DNA from: Apostichopus japonicus
Lineage: Eukaryota; Echinodermata; Holothuroidea; Aspidochirotida; Stichopodidae
Length of the DNA: 64,000 nucleotides
Direction of reading: 5' to 3'
NCBI RefSeq assembly: GCF_037975245.1
Contig: NC_092565.1
Location: 23,745,999 to 23,809,998, forward strand
The first letter of the stretch is position 1. Each line of letters opens with the position of its first letter. The notes under the pieces are model-generated. The model was not told the origin of the DNA. It ran no database searches and worked only from the letters and a program-made list of their open reading frames with translations. The position numbers and the translations under genes are program-made. Below, piece after piece: positions 10,734 through 23,600 of this stretch.

Positions 10734-12513
10734 GTATCGAAGTTAGTTCATCAAGATAGCTGTAAAATATCGGTAAAATGTAAGGCACCGCGTATACTTG
10801 TTTTGTTATCTTTAATAGCGTATACTCTTACTCATACTTTGTAGCGCTCGGTTGGCGTTTATGTCCTCTAGTAGGATTTTGCCGACTTAACCCATTCAGA
10901 TTCAGAAGATCAACTCTGTACATTGTTACCATCAAATTGTACGTTTGTAGCTACGTTTTGAGTGCTTACAAAAAGTGGGGAGGAGTGGGGGAGGGGTGGG
11001 GTCCTCTCACTGGATCCGTCTCTATGATATTTATCGTTCCTCGAGTTTCCTTATACACAAAGCATTTACATAATATAAGAATCATGTATGTCTAAGCTGG
11101 ACGAAAATGACAATCCCCTCCCCGCCCCCCTCCCCACACACATGCAGTTCACTACAGCCAAATAACTCGAATGTAATCTTAGTCTAAATTAACGATACAT
11201 GCAAGCAAGCACTGAGGCTCGTATCGGACTCCGTAAATTGCTGTGACACTTAGATATGATGAGCCTGATTGGAAATAGCTATAATATATATATCTTAGTA
11301 AGATGAAGTCGCTTTATATATTAGTGTAACCGCTTCACCATTTTACTACAGCATAATAATCAATGCAATATACCTCTTAATCGTAAAGCATTCCTCTGAA
11401 AACCTCATAAATTATTGAAGTTTCCTGCAAAGTTTGACAGTCTATTTTCATATAGCCTAGGTCTAACTCTTATACGGATATTTCCTAGTGAGATTATTAT
11501 AACTTATAAAATGTTGTTATATGTAACAAATGTATATGAAAGCTTCCGCATTGAAATTGATTTATAAATGACCTTTTGAAGCCTGGAAGTGCGTGGGATA
11601 TAAGTTAGAAGAGGATCAAATTAAGGTTAAAATGCTCTTTTTTTAATTGCATTGACGTTTTGCTCGTCAATTATTCTTTAACAGTCTGTGTTATGATACG
11701 GTTATATTGGAGTTGTGTCTCGGTTATTTACCTTCATCATTTTTTTATTTAAGTTGAATGGTCCTTAAGCTTTCGAATAATGATAAATGATACAGACATT
11801 TCAAATAAATCTGTTTGAGTTTACACTTAATAGTTGGAAGCATTTATTCTGTTAATCGTTGCGTATAGACGCTAATATATGATATTTATATGATAAGTCT
11901 AAGGGTGATGATAGTATTCTTCTTGAAAAGTCGTGAATTCTAGTTTTGCTCATTATCATATTTCAAATAATAAAATAAAGACCCGGAAGTGATCCGAGGT
12001 GTACGTGGGCGGAAGGTAAGTGGGCGAGAATGTTAGCGCGGTAGGAACTTGATGTTTGAGAGGTCGGAGAGGAGGGCACTTCTCTCCGTAACGTTGTCCC
12101 ACTCCCCCCCCCCCCCACCCCCAATCTGATAATTAAAGGACTCCACTAATTGACTTGTAGAGTTCATGGTACAGTGAACAGATTTTAAAAGAAATATGTT
12201 TTCACATTTCAGAAAAAAATAAGACGTGTACTTCTTTCAAAATCATTTTTCTTTTCATGAGGTATATTTTGTTTTGGTAACAAACAAAACAAAACAGCTG
12301 GAGTTTACCAGTAATATACGTAACAACAATTATGAAGTCAAGAACCCTCCATAGCAGTCCTAGTCAAAAAATACCCAGCAAATTAAAAAAAAACGAGAGA
12401 GGTACTTAAAAGCTTAAAATATTTAAACAGTCTTTTAGGTGTTTTTTTCAGTTAATACAAACTCCCAGTGTTGGTTTTAGTAAATCATTTAGTAAAGTGC
12501 AGGAAGTACTCAC
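10734..12513. other. No gene recognised
   Basis: AT-rich, with a G-rich tract near 10975-11003, C-rich tracts near 11115-11140 and a C-run near 12104-12120. An ETS-type motif CCGGAAGT (11983-11990) precedes GTAAGT (12016-12021) by 25 bases. A non-coding first exon is conceivable but unsupported. Confidence 0.4.
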
Positions 12514-12678
12514 CTTCTCCTCTTGAAAAAGGGAATCGAGAGTGCTTTATTAATTAGGTTCCAGAATAATATACTTACAAAGACATACACAATGCTACCA
12601 GTGTCAAACATATAGGCACACAATACATATTTCAGTAACAAAAACATTGCATCACCAAAGCGTGTGTTAAATTCCTTA
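12514..12678 (-). CDS. Candidate exon of a multi-pass membrane protein
   Basis: The minus strand reads 55 open codons between a weak acceptor (ATATTAG) and a good donor (AGAAG|GTGAGT, donor at 12513-12508). The peptide has two hydrophobic stretches, one around MFLLLKYVLCAYMF and one around SIVYVFVSILFWNLI, and ends FFKRRR. The block AYMFDTGSIVYVF resembles, from memory, the helix region of SLC43A3-type transporters (FDSSSAVF), but the match is short. Its neighbours give no second exon. It could be a real exon, a relic or chance; hydrophobic AT-rich frames arise easily in such DNA. Confidence 0.2.
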
Positions 12679-12719
12679 CTAATATTTTCACCCAAAAAAA
12701 CATTTCAAGTATATAATAT

Positions 12720-13330
12720 TAGTCTGCATATATGCTGTTAATAATAACGGTAAGTAATTCAAAGATGATTGTAGCAATATAGGTATACATAACGATGATA
12801 ACAACTTTACTTAATCAGTAATTACGGTTACATAAAGAAGTAATCATAAAAATGAGTAGCAAGATAATTATTTCAAACATGTGGTAATCTCAACAATCAT
12901 TACAATATGGATTAATCTTGATGAATTTTACAACATTTCTTAATCATTAACGATGATTACAAATGAAATTAATGAAAGTAATGAAGAGAATTAATTCAAA
13001 CATTGTAGTAAGATGATTGTAACATGATTAATGTTGATGATGTTTACAATTATTAATCAATAACGATGACAGCAGAAACGAGTAATCCTAACAAAGATTA
13101 CCAACATATTTAAATCAAACACAGTCATCACTCTATGTGTAATCTTAATGATGATTGCAACAGATCTAATGTTGATTATGATTACAACATTCCTTAATCA
13201 GTATCGATGATTACATAAACGAGTAATCCTAACAAAGATTACATCCAGATTCAATTCAAACACAGTCATCACTCTATATGTAATCTTAATGATGATTGCA
13301 ACACTGGCTTTTTGATTATGATTACAACAT
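12720..13330. repeat. Degenerate tandem repeat, period about 141 bp
   Basis: Units contain TAATC...GATGATTACAACA and GAGTAATCCTAACAAAGATTAC. The two right-hand copies are well conserved (for example ACAAAGATTA at 13091 and 13232, 141 bp apart). The left-hand copies are diverged. About four copies are visible. Confidence 0.85.
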
Positions 13331-14787
13331 TACATATACAGATATATATGTTTATGTGTGTGTATGGGTGCGTGTGTCTGTGTTTGTAGCAAATATAAAT
13401 AGTACAACAAATGGGGAGGGGGGCGGGTATAATTAAAACATATGTGAACAAATTGTTCATGTCTTTAGTGGCACTCAAAGATCGGAAGTTTATCGTATAT
13501 GTGGCTCGTACATTAAGCACTTTGGCCACCCTTGCGATAGCCTGCGTCATAATGTATATTAGGTTGGTATCATGTTTAACCTCTCAATAGGAGAGAACTT
13601 GGCAATGCCCTTTCAATTTTATAGTTTGACAACATTTAAGGAAGAGAAGGGAAACGTAAGAAGGCAAGCATAAAACACTTATAACATTTTATGTTGTAAA
13701 ACAGAAGACTTTCCGACGACGGTGGAAATAAATCAGAGAAATTGCCAACATTACTCAAGAGACCCTTCTCGAATACTTATTAAAAGTGATTAGTTTTTCT
13801 TCTCCCTCATCTTCTTTTCGATTCTTGTTCTTTCTTCCTTTCTTCTTTTTATTGGTCGATGTCCTACCGGAAATTAATATAAGATAACACAGAGTTATCT
13901 CACGTTATCAGTTATATGTATAGCACTTCCGAGAAATATACTCTTATTAATTACAAGTGACAATTCTCTTCACTTCAATGAAAGTGTGATATTTGATTAA
14001 CTCTATCACAGATAACATCTGTCGTTAGAAATATCCACGATTGATTTCCATGGCCTATACCATCATTCCTTTATCATTCCTTTACCTTTCTTGTTTATCT
14101 GAAATGAACATTTTACTTCATTCCTTAAGGGTGTAAAAACATGCTTGATTATTAAAAAACGAAAGGAGACGTGTTTTGTCTTTGAAATTGCTTGTAAATC
14201 GTTTTTGACTGTTGGCAATTTTTTTTAACCGCAACTCTATGGCACAGAGTATGGTTTAGTGCGGATGAAAAGTAGTACAGCATCGTATTAAGAGAAAACA
14301 AAGAAACCACTAATCATCGTTTGACGAAAAATCATTTGTCCATAATTAACAAGCTTAATAAATGGTTTTCGTGGAAAAAAAAATACAATTAAGGTACACT
14401 TTTTCCGCAGGTTATAATCGAAATATGACTGAGAAAAAATGACATGTTAATGGATTTATTAATCCGGTGTAAAGAACCGCTTTCAAAATGTGTGATTATA
14501 TTAGTTTCAGGGGATGAGATGTGCATGGGTTAAAGGTGGAAGAAAAACTTCATTGACCTGAAAGATGAAAAAATACACTTTGTTCCATAACAACATGTAG
14601 AAAGGAACGTTTAATTAACATTATTTAATGTTTCCACATGACATTATGACGTCAGAGAAATGTTGGTTAGAAGTAAATGACTTCAGATACTTGTCAAATT
14701 TTCTTAAAACTAAATAAAGTTGTCTCGTGGAAAGCTGTATTTTTTAAATTTCTTTAATAGATCAATTCAATGAACTGGTAATATACT
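13331..14787. other. No gene recognised
   Basis: Contains GTGTGT-rich sequence near 13350-13385, a G-run near 13411, CT-rich sequence at 13795-13850 and a TGACGTCA at 14647-14654. No exon was identified. Confidence 0.5.
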
Positions 14788-15161
14788 CATAGGCGTAGGA
14801 GCCTAATTTGATTTGGGGGGTTGTAACGACTTGCCCGAAATATATAACCAATTTTTTTGCGCGCGTTCAACATGTCAATGTGCATATATCATATAGGCAT
14901 TCATCGGTTATTACATCACATGCCAATAACATACAATCATTTCCCGTGTTATTACCCTTCCATATCGGTTAGAATTATTGGGGAAGTCGTTATAATAATA
15001 ATGATAATAATAATATAAGTTTATCATTAACAAACACATTGCAAATTATTCTTCTTTCAGTAGGTGCCCGAAAAATGATCAGCATAATGCCCGAATTTTC
15101 ACAAAAATTTTGGTTGGGGGGAACCAGCCCTCCCCCCCCCCCCCAACCTCCTACGCCTATG
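14788..15161. mobile_element. Short inverted-repeat element (MITE-like)
   Basis: CATAGGCGTAGGAG at 14788-14801 is the exact reverse complement of CTCCTACGCCTATG at 15148-15161. Both ends continue inward into G-run/C-run sequence (TTTGGGGGG on the left, poly-C on the right). The interior is AT-rich with an (ATA)n stretch and has no coding capacity. I could not define a target duplication, so the superfamily is open. Confidence 0.75.
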
Positions 15162-15813
15162 TACATACTACGTATCGAGAGGGCACATTTTATAATAATG
15201 AAACTCATTTTAGCTAGGTTTCTCCAAGAACTACAATACACAGTTTACATCTTTGCAATTTTTCGTACTTGCTCATATGAGCAGCATCTGGGGGTTTCAA
15301 ATCCCCCCCCCCCCCACCCGCCGGACCCCATCATGGCCAATTAAAGTGTTCCTCGAGCCCCATCAGAATAACGTTTCCAACGCCTCTAAATCAGTATTAT
15401 CTGGTCAAGGTCCCTCGTTTGAAGTTTCCCCCTCCACCCGTCCCCACTCCACTTGAGAATAAGGCCTAAAAATGTATAATCTGGTTTGTTGATCAGGGAA
15501 ATATTATTCTTGCACCATTGGTTTGATCAACTGTCAACATCCAGCCGGTAGAGTTAACAAAGTTGAGTAATCAAAATTAAAATTTGACGTTGCTATTCAA
15601 TATTAAAGTCACCTAAAATATGAATAATTGTCAAATTACATAAAAGTAGGCAATTTAAAATTTGATCTTCTTCAGACATGTGATGGATATTAATATGAAA
15701 AAAGTAGGCGTTAAAAGCTGAACGGAATCATTATAATCAATCGCTCATTATATTTCATCTAGAATTGGTTTGATCAATTCTAATCTTTTCTGTAATCATG
15801 ATAATTCTCGATA
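15162..15813. other. No gene recognised
   Basis: Holds a 14-base C-run near 15303-15316 within GGGTTTCAAATCCCC. The remainder is AT-rich. Confidence 0.5.
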
Positions 15814-16041
15814 GGCAGTGGCGTAAGAAGCGGTGGGCTGGCCCCCCCCCCCCACCCCGGGTACCAGTCAGGGCGGTGGTGCCATGTCACATAATAATCT
15901 TGTCGGTTCAAAGCTTTGCCAAAGATAGCACCTTTTTTGCACTCTAAGCCACCTTCTATACTCAAAAGTTGTCTACCTCCCCTTAGACCCCACCCCCCCC
16001 CCACGCTCCCGGGTGCCAACTACACTAGTTACGCCACTGCC
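15814..16041. mobile_element. Short inverted-repeat element (MITE-like), GGCAGTGGCGTAA ends
   Basis: GGCAGTGGCGTAA at 15814-15826 is the perfect reverse complement of TTACGCCACTGCC at 16029-16041. The ends flank a 228-bp segment with paired C-runs (15841-15853 and about 15990-16001). Elements with GTGGCGTAA-type ends are common in many animal genomes. It has no transposase. Target duplications are not clear. Confidence 0.8.
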
Positions 16042-17403
16042 GAGAGTTTGGGTTTAACATGCCGACCCAAACGCAGAAGATTCCGACCAAATTCGGAAAT
16101 TTAAGATGGCATTTGAATAATACATTCTCTGGACGGTCTTTATCAATCTTAAAGAGTTGTACACAGACAAGAAGCCATGAATTATTTATTGTGATACGTG
16201 CCTAATGACACAATCGGAAACAGACAAAACTTGAAACGAGCTTCAATTCCAGATACGGCTTCGGGTAAAATGGGGGGATTGTTGGGATTTTCAGGGGTAA
16301 ACCTGCAATAAAAATTTGAGAAACCTTTTTTTTTATTGGAAAATCCGATAGGGGATCAGAGGCGAAAAAATGTTTAGCCGCCACCCCCCACCCCCCTCCC
16401 CATCCTGTTTTGCACGCCAATGGTACACTTTGAAAACTTATAGCAACTTATCACACTAAAACTGTGGTGCTAGTGTACTTATTAACTTTTACTTCTTTTG
16501 CCTTTGTAAATTTTAGTAAAAAAAATTTGCTCCCGATGAAAACTTAGATTGGAAAGCGTTTACTGCATGCTGCTCTTATATAATATCAGTTTGATTGAGA
16601 ATGCGTGCAAGTTCTCGGAAGGAGAGTTCGATAAAACTAGAACCGGATGATGCCTTCAACCATCGTTATCTGGTTGTGTTATATCTGGTTTTGTCGTTTC
16701 GCATCCGTTGGTATGGAGGTTGACGAATGTACATTGATAATGTTCTGATAGATTGCGGTAACTCTCCCGCGAGAAACCCATCGATTCAAGTTATCAGCGT
16801 AAGTTAAAGGAGCACTCTCTCCATATTGCACTTCTTGGGAGTTTGCTCTGTGTAAGATACAAATAAAGTATCATTGTAAAGGCACTGGTCCACTTGGTGG
16901 TTGGTCTATGAGTGATGGAGGAGGGGAGAGGGGGGGGGTGATGGGGTTATATATGCAGGAATGAATACTTTACGTAAGAGGCTCAGGGCCGGCGAAGTCA
17001 GGAATTTTGAGTTGGAGAGGCAACAACAACTTATGACCACACTTTAAGCGGGCACAATACGGTGTACAAGTGTTCTGTAACATTTTGGGGTATTTTGTAC
17101 GCTTGATGTTGGTACAGGTGGAGTTCGGGCACATTTGTCGGCGATCCCCTGTGCCCGGCCTGCGGGCCCGTACATCTGTGCCGACACGATGTGTCCGGGG
17201 TTAACTTTGATATATTAGATAACACAGGACGAACGAAATATTTTCAAATTGCGTACAGTGAAACTAAAAGCCGATTTTTGTCGATGCATGTGAATACAAT
17301 CCTTTTAAATCGAATGAAGCTGACCTTCATGTCTTGTCTTGCACACTGTCTTGTTACCAATAAATGTAATTAGGTCAAAAGAATTCGGCCAGATTTACTA
17401 CCC

Positions 17404-17462
17404 CTCATTCCTCCCTCCCTCCCTCCCGCCTCCCTCCCTCCCGCCTCCCTCCTCCCTCCCTC
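17404..17462. repeat. CTCC/CCCG simple repeat
   Basis: Consecutive CTCC units interrupted by CCCGCC. Confidence 0.95.
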
Positions 17463-17686
17463 TCAGCCCGTTCCAGTTCAAACATGCATGTAGGCAGAGG
17501 AACACTCTTTTAAGTTTACTGGGAATCATGACATTTTCCTATGTGGTAAAAGTGATATAATATACCGTCAGATACAAGACGAGTTGCTTAATTAAAACAT
17601 ATGACAGAATTTGATCCTTTGAATGGCTTCGCTATAACCTTTATCAATTATTAAAGCTATTCTGAAGCAACGTTTACCGGTTTTAC

Positions 17687-17689
<3 letters not shown>

Positions 17690-17723
<34 letters not shown>
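17690..17723. repeat. (TA)n microsatellite
   Basis: Uninterrupted AT dinucleotides. Confidence 0.95.
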
Positions 17724-17724
<1 letters not shown>

Positions 17725-18060
17725 TTTTCTTATAAGAAGACATATGGAGAAGGACATAACTCGTTCACTGGATGAAGTAACTTCCTGTAAATAATGACAC
17801 TTGAGTGAACGGAGATGAAAATAACTCACATATATTTTGATTTTGCCAATGCCCAGCGGATGTGGCTATCTTCAGTAGATACATGTATATTAATCTCGTA
17901 TTACAACGCACGCATGAACTCAATATCCGACGACCCCTGAGAGCGTTCAAGCAACCCTCTATCATTCTATGTAAAGCCAGTATTCGAGAAAGTTTAAATA
18001 GCTGACTGGTGGTTACTATGATGTGCAGTACAATTGACCTGTGTCTTTTACACATGTCAG

Positions 18061-18113
18061 GTCATTTGGGGTGGGTGGGGTGGTGGGGTTTGGTGGGGAG
18101 TGGTAGGTGGGTA
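18061..18113 (+). repeat. G-rich tract with quadruplex potential
   Basis: Repeated GGTGGG/GGGG runs separated by one to four bases satisfy a simple four-run G-quadruplex pattern on the + strand. Confidence 0.5.
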
Positions 18114-20520
18114 TATTGGAGTGACAATGATATCAAAGGTGGCAGGGGGGAGGGAGGGACAAATTCCAAATTGTCCCCTGCTGATAAAGTTAGGGGTCTG
18201 AAAATTTATTTTGAATAGGAGTGGGTGCTGCCCTGGGGTCGCTGAAGCCGACTCATGTGTAGGGGGTCTGAAATGGTGCATTCTGAGGCATAGGCTACTA
18301 AGACTATAAATTAGGTATCTTTGAGTAGCACAAGGTTGTACTAATACACACCTTGTGTGAGGTTGCAAAATCTAAAGGATGGGGGGGGGGAGGGTGGGGG
18401 TGTACACCCGTAGTAGTGATATAATTCTTCCTCGGCTGACTGGCAAAAAAACCCCGACTGAATCATCCCCCTGATTGACGATCATAAGTGGGGCCATGGC
18501 CCGTCTTCCCTTTTAGCACTCCCCTAGGTATACCGATGCTATATATATACACATGTATTAAAGGTATCGTAAATACAAATAAAATGTAGTCTACTGAAGT
18601 TATAAAAATATGATATAATTTAAGTGGATAAGTAAAAGCCATTCTCTCTCTCTGTCTCTGAGGTTTTCGATTTTCTGTCATCTGTTCAACTGAATATGTA
18701 GGCTGGCATTTAATCTAGTGCATAGATCATTGCTTAGACTGAGGGGAATTCGTCCTTTTGAAAAACAAATTCTGTATAAAAAAAAGTTACAATTTGTTTT
18801 GGATTTCATTCCTAAACCGAGTTCCTGTAAATTACGAGTGATAAGAGTTGGTTAGGCTACGGACTATAGGTCCAGACTAAGGCAGTGTTATTATCTTTGT
18901 TACAAAAGAAAAAATTTAGACTTCCTCAAAAAATATCTTTTATGATGATAATACAACAAACTAATGTAATCAATTTTTGTCATGCGTATCATACACATGT
19001 CAGCTGTCAAAGTAACCTATAGCTCTCAGTTTGATTCTGACAACATTTGTCTGCATATCCTTTTAAAAGCAGGAAATTTACTGTCTACAAGCCACATTCG
19101 AATGATCGCTCTTTTGACGAAACCGACCAGTTTATAATTTCTTATCAAGTTTTGGTTATTACTGTTGAAATGAAAGGCCATGTTAGCTTGATTTTCATGA
19201 ATTTCTTTACAAATAGAAGAATATAAACTCTCTGACATTTTTCTCACATTATTTTGGGATGAAGGCGTCTAAGATTGTTCATGTCTCAATGTACGCATGC
19301 GCAAGGAGCAATCGTATTGAGTGATATATATAGCTGCTATATGGTGGAATAAATTATTTACCTCTAAGGATTCGCCCTAGCTGTCTTTGCCCACGGTTGA
19401 ATGGTCACTCCTAATTCATTTAATAAGTATTTGAGAGAATACTTTGAAAGTCACCTTGACAACATGCAGTCGCAGGCAGCAAAACTCACTCACCGAAACT
19501 TAGACAACTGTCGCATGACCTTTTCGTTGCTTTGCTGTAAAGTAACGCGACATTTATTGGTAATACGTACAGATGGGTTCTATGCATAGGTGTGTTTGTG
19601 GGAAGTTGACCTGACCGGATGTACTCCACGCACATGCGCAGTTAAGGAAACATGAAAGGCTTACTTTTTGACATATGTTTTGTCTCTGTTTTGATATTTG
19701 AATTATCCGATAACAACCGCATGTTTAATTTAGCTTACCTCAATACATGTGTAAGTTAATGATCTCGTATCAGTAATAACGATATGTTTATTACCTAATG
19801 TTATTTTGAGCAATTTCTATTTAAAGGTCCTCGGTATTAGCCTCAAGTTTGAGGATACTAAAAAGTACTTTCCTTGCGTATCTGGTCCTCCAAAATTATT
19901 TCTATACATTGTGGATTGTTGGAATATGTATAATTAAATACCTCACGTGTGGATGACATCCTTTGGAAGTGGCAGTTAACGGCTTCTTGAAATTTGAGCA
20001 TGGGTGACCATTTTCTGAATTTCTAGCATATTTGTGTGTGAGTGGGGTGGGGGAGGAGGAGGGGCAATACTGATGACCATTAAATCCATTTCATAATGAT
20101 CACATATGATATGTCTCAACATAGTAACAAATAAGCAGTTTTTGGATTGGGTATATTGGTTATTTTGGGGTGGGTGGGATTGGGTCCAAAAGCTTAAATG
20201 CAAAGGACATCAATATTATTTTAAAGCATTTCAGTTGCCAAAATCACATATTTACTATTTTCGTGACATAACAAGTCCCCAAATCCATCATTGAGAGATA
20301 TTAAGAAGGTTGCTGTTGAATAATTTTGTCTCGGACAAAGATGGTCTCACAGAGAGAAAGATTTTTTTTTGCAAATTTAAAGGGATATTCCGTTGGTTAT
20401 AATGAATTTCTTAATGAAAATACTTTTATAATTCTCTGCATATGTAGATCGAAACCATAACCCTCATAGCACTTTGTATGGCGGAGATATGAACGTTTTA
20501 AATTTGGTGGCGTCTGGTTA

Positions 20521-20598
20521 TTCTTAAAGCGATAAATAAATAAATATATATATATATATATATATATACATAGGAATACACACACACACATATATATC

Positions 20599-20638
<40 letters not shown>

Positions 20639-20655
20639 TTATTAATCGCTATAAG
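20521..20655. repeat. TA-cored inverted repeat
   Basis: TTCTTAAAGCGATAAATAAA at 20521 is matched in inverted orientation by TTTATTAATCGCTATAAGAA ending at 20655, with one or two mismatches and a one-base shift. The loop is TA and CACA simple repeat. It can form a long hairpin. It may be a small MITE or a TA tract trapped in a palindrome. Confidence 0.7.
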
Positions 20656-23600
20656 AAAAGCCTTTGTAATCAGAAGTAATATGTAGATATCACTAGCGCG
20701 CCACCATCAAGTCAACGACAGCGGATGCGATATGGAACAGTCCTTCTTCAGGTGTGTGACATCAGCAAACTGTCGGATGTTTACGTGTCACCGTTAATAA
20801 AATGGTGAGTTATGTGGAGGCGAAGACAGTTGAACGCTTCCGTTATGACCGTAAATAGAATAATATTTAGAGACATTTTGACCCTACCATATGGCATCCA
20901 ATGGTGATATACATGTACGATCAAGAAGGTGCAGTCGCAAGTGTCAGAATTGTCACTAATAACGCTCTTATACTTGATGCTGCAATAGAGCTCAGATACA
21001 TATATTTATGAGAATCAATCAAACACGGAATTTAAAATAACAGAAACCGCGATGATTGTTTGTTCCAAAAGTACAAAAGCTAACATTAGCTCAATACTAT
21101 AATATGGGTCTCCAAGTTTGAGATTTAACCTGATCTTTTTTTCAAGTAGGCCTAATAATATATATATTTTTTTTAAATATCGTTCTGTTGCTATAAATAT
21201 CGATACAAGCGCACCTAAAGCCTCCCCGACCTCGTTCTTTAAAACTGAAATTTTTCAATGCTCTTATCTCGATAGAAATGTTTGAGCCTAAACTATTGGT
21301 AGTCCGTCAACTCAATTCCAATACTGATGATTGATAAATGAAATACTAAAGCTGACACGACTAATATGCAGTACATACATGTAATATTTCTGTATCTGCT
21401 TATTTACATGAAATAGCCTTCTGTGGAAAGTGCAGCCAACCCTGGATTACTAGAACTAATATTATTATCTGTTATCCATTATCTGTTTCCAATAACTCCC
21501 TGGTTCTTCATACTACACACACAGCATGCACGTATATGGCACATACCATCTAGTGTTAACATGATATGCCGCCGTAAGTCATTATATTATGGTGCGCCAA
21601 TGATGTTAATATAATGCCGTCATAAGTCATTAAGTTATGGCGTGAAACTTATTTATTCATCAACTCGTATATTTGCCTTATGCCTGAAGTTATCTTTCTC
21701 TTTCAATTCACAACATTTTCTCACAAGTGTGTTTGCCGTCCAAAGTCATTACGTCCTCTGTCTCAATTCATTCTGCTGCCCAGCTGACTACACAGTTTCT
21801 TAAGTTTTGAGTTGATGATGTGATCACGCTGGGCAAAACATAGCATACACACAGTGAGGGGTATATATGACAAAGCGCTTAACAAAACTGTTATAAGACA
21901 CATAACAAACTTCATAGGACGAGCGTTTTATCTTACCATACCCTTTTCTTGGAAGTGAAGCGAAAATCACTTGGTTTGATCAGGAAGTTGAAACAGAACT
22001 CCCTGATATGTTAAAATGATTAAAAAAGCGCATGCTATAACAATGAAAACAAATGTTTCAAAGTTACCCTTTAATGAACCTTTCTTTATCTATATGAAAT
22101 CAGATCCTACTCAGATGAAATTATTTGATATTTCATGAATTATTCAGTTTAACTCCCTCATCAAGTTAAGAATATTCATAAAGAGGTCACTAACTGCCTT
22201 ACATTCTCGGAGACGAGCTTATAGAAGATCCTGCATATATTAGGTATGAAGTTTTATATTTGATATGTGTTTTCTACATGGGTGGACGGTATATTTTACT
22301 ATGTTGAAATCGAAACTTTATTATTATTATTTTTTTAAATAAAGAGCTTTTTAAGGAATTACTTCACAGGAAAAGCTGAACCAGTATTTCGTTTGATATA
22401 ATAACGAGGGACATTTATGGTCAATGTTGGTTACGCTTGGGGAAAAATAAAGACTATAGGCTATCTACGAATTCATTTATATTACCAACGAAAAGAAATG
22501 AAACAAACGCACTATACATTGAGGAATGGTTGAATATCCGCAGAGATTACGAAATAGTGTAACTTGACTAGAGAAATTGAAATTAAAAAGCCAATAAATT
22601 GGTTTAATATATAGCTTGCGAGCAAAACTAACTTTTCGTCATTGTTCGATAACTGTTTCGGCAGAGAGTAAATTCGAAGAGCGTTTTCGTAATGTGTTTG
22701 TTAAGTGTGTGTGTCAGTGTGTGAGTTGCATATATGTATGTAAAAGTAATTCAGAACTTTCCATCTATAAATAATTAACAGCCTTGATGTAGTGTTATGC
22801 AAACATTCGATTCCAGACGCCGTTTGATGGATGAGTACTGCACGAGGGGGGGGGGGATGGGGGCGATAGATAGAGAGATATAGAGACTTCCCGTTTTCAC
22901 AACTCTCGCTCTTTAAGTACTTAATTACAATTAGTTTATTTATGTCCATTGTAAATATTCAGATAATGATACCAAGAGAAGATACTTCTCATGGGATTGC
23001 CGTTAATCAATTTCAGCTACGTTCCTTTTTCCTTCTTAATGAATATTTATTAACTACTAATTGAATTATTTAAATGACTTATTTTCTAGCTCTCGACAAG
23101 TGTAACGGTCATCACTTTTGTCGTCATCATTACGTCTCACAAGTTTAAACGAATGGTTGTATGTTTATTAATTCTATTTTATTTGAGGTTTCTCTCTTCA
23201 TTATTGGCAATGTTAACTTGATCAAAATAGTTAATAGTGTTCAGTTGTATACAAAAGGAACAGACCCTGAGGCCGGTTAATTTAACTGTTTGGAAATATC
23301 CTCGTTAATATACAAAATGTATCAAAAGAGCGATTCCGCAGTTATAAAATAATGACTGAGGAATTTCCAACGTTGATCGATAGTGTATTATATTCCTAAC
23401 CTAAGACGATGTTATTGATAGGCTAATAAGAACCAAAACAATAGAAAGAGAAAAGAGCAGTTGCTCATCATTGGAAAATGGTTAGCAGATCATTATGACT
23501 GAATATAGCTTTCAATATCGCAAAATCTCATGATACCATTACAAAAATTTACAAGAGAGCAGTCTATTTTTGAGATATTCCTTCTCATTATAAATATAAT

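Larger units (their letters stand above)
16042..20520. other. No gene recognised; several low-complexity tracts
   Basis: Includes C-rich 16380-16400, a G-run near 16928-16938, a GC-rich patch 17150-17200 (CCCGGCCTGCGGGCCCG), CT repeats, a TA tract and G-rich blocks near 18060-18115, 18380-18400 and 20040-20065. Short open frames have no recognisable motif. Confidence 0.5.

Noticed and set aside
16985-17205. GC-rich patch bounded by GGGCCGG and CCCGGCCTGCGGGCCC
   Set aside because: The ends are suggestive of an inverted-repeat element but do not align beyond a few bases.
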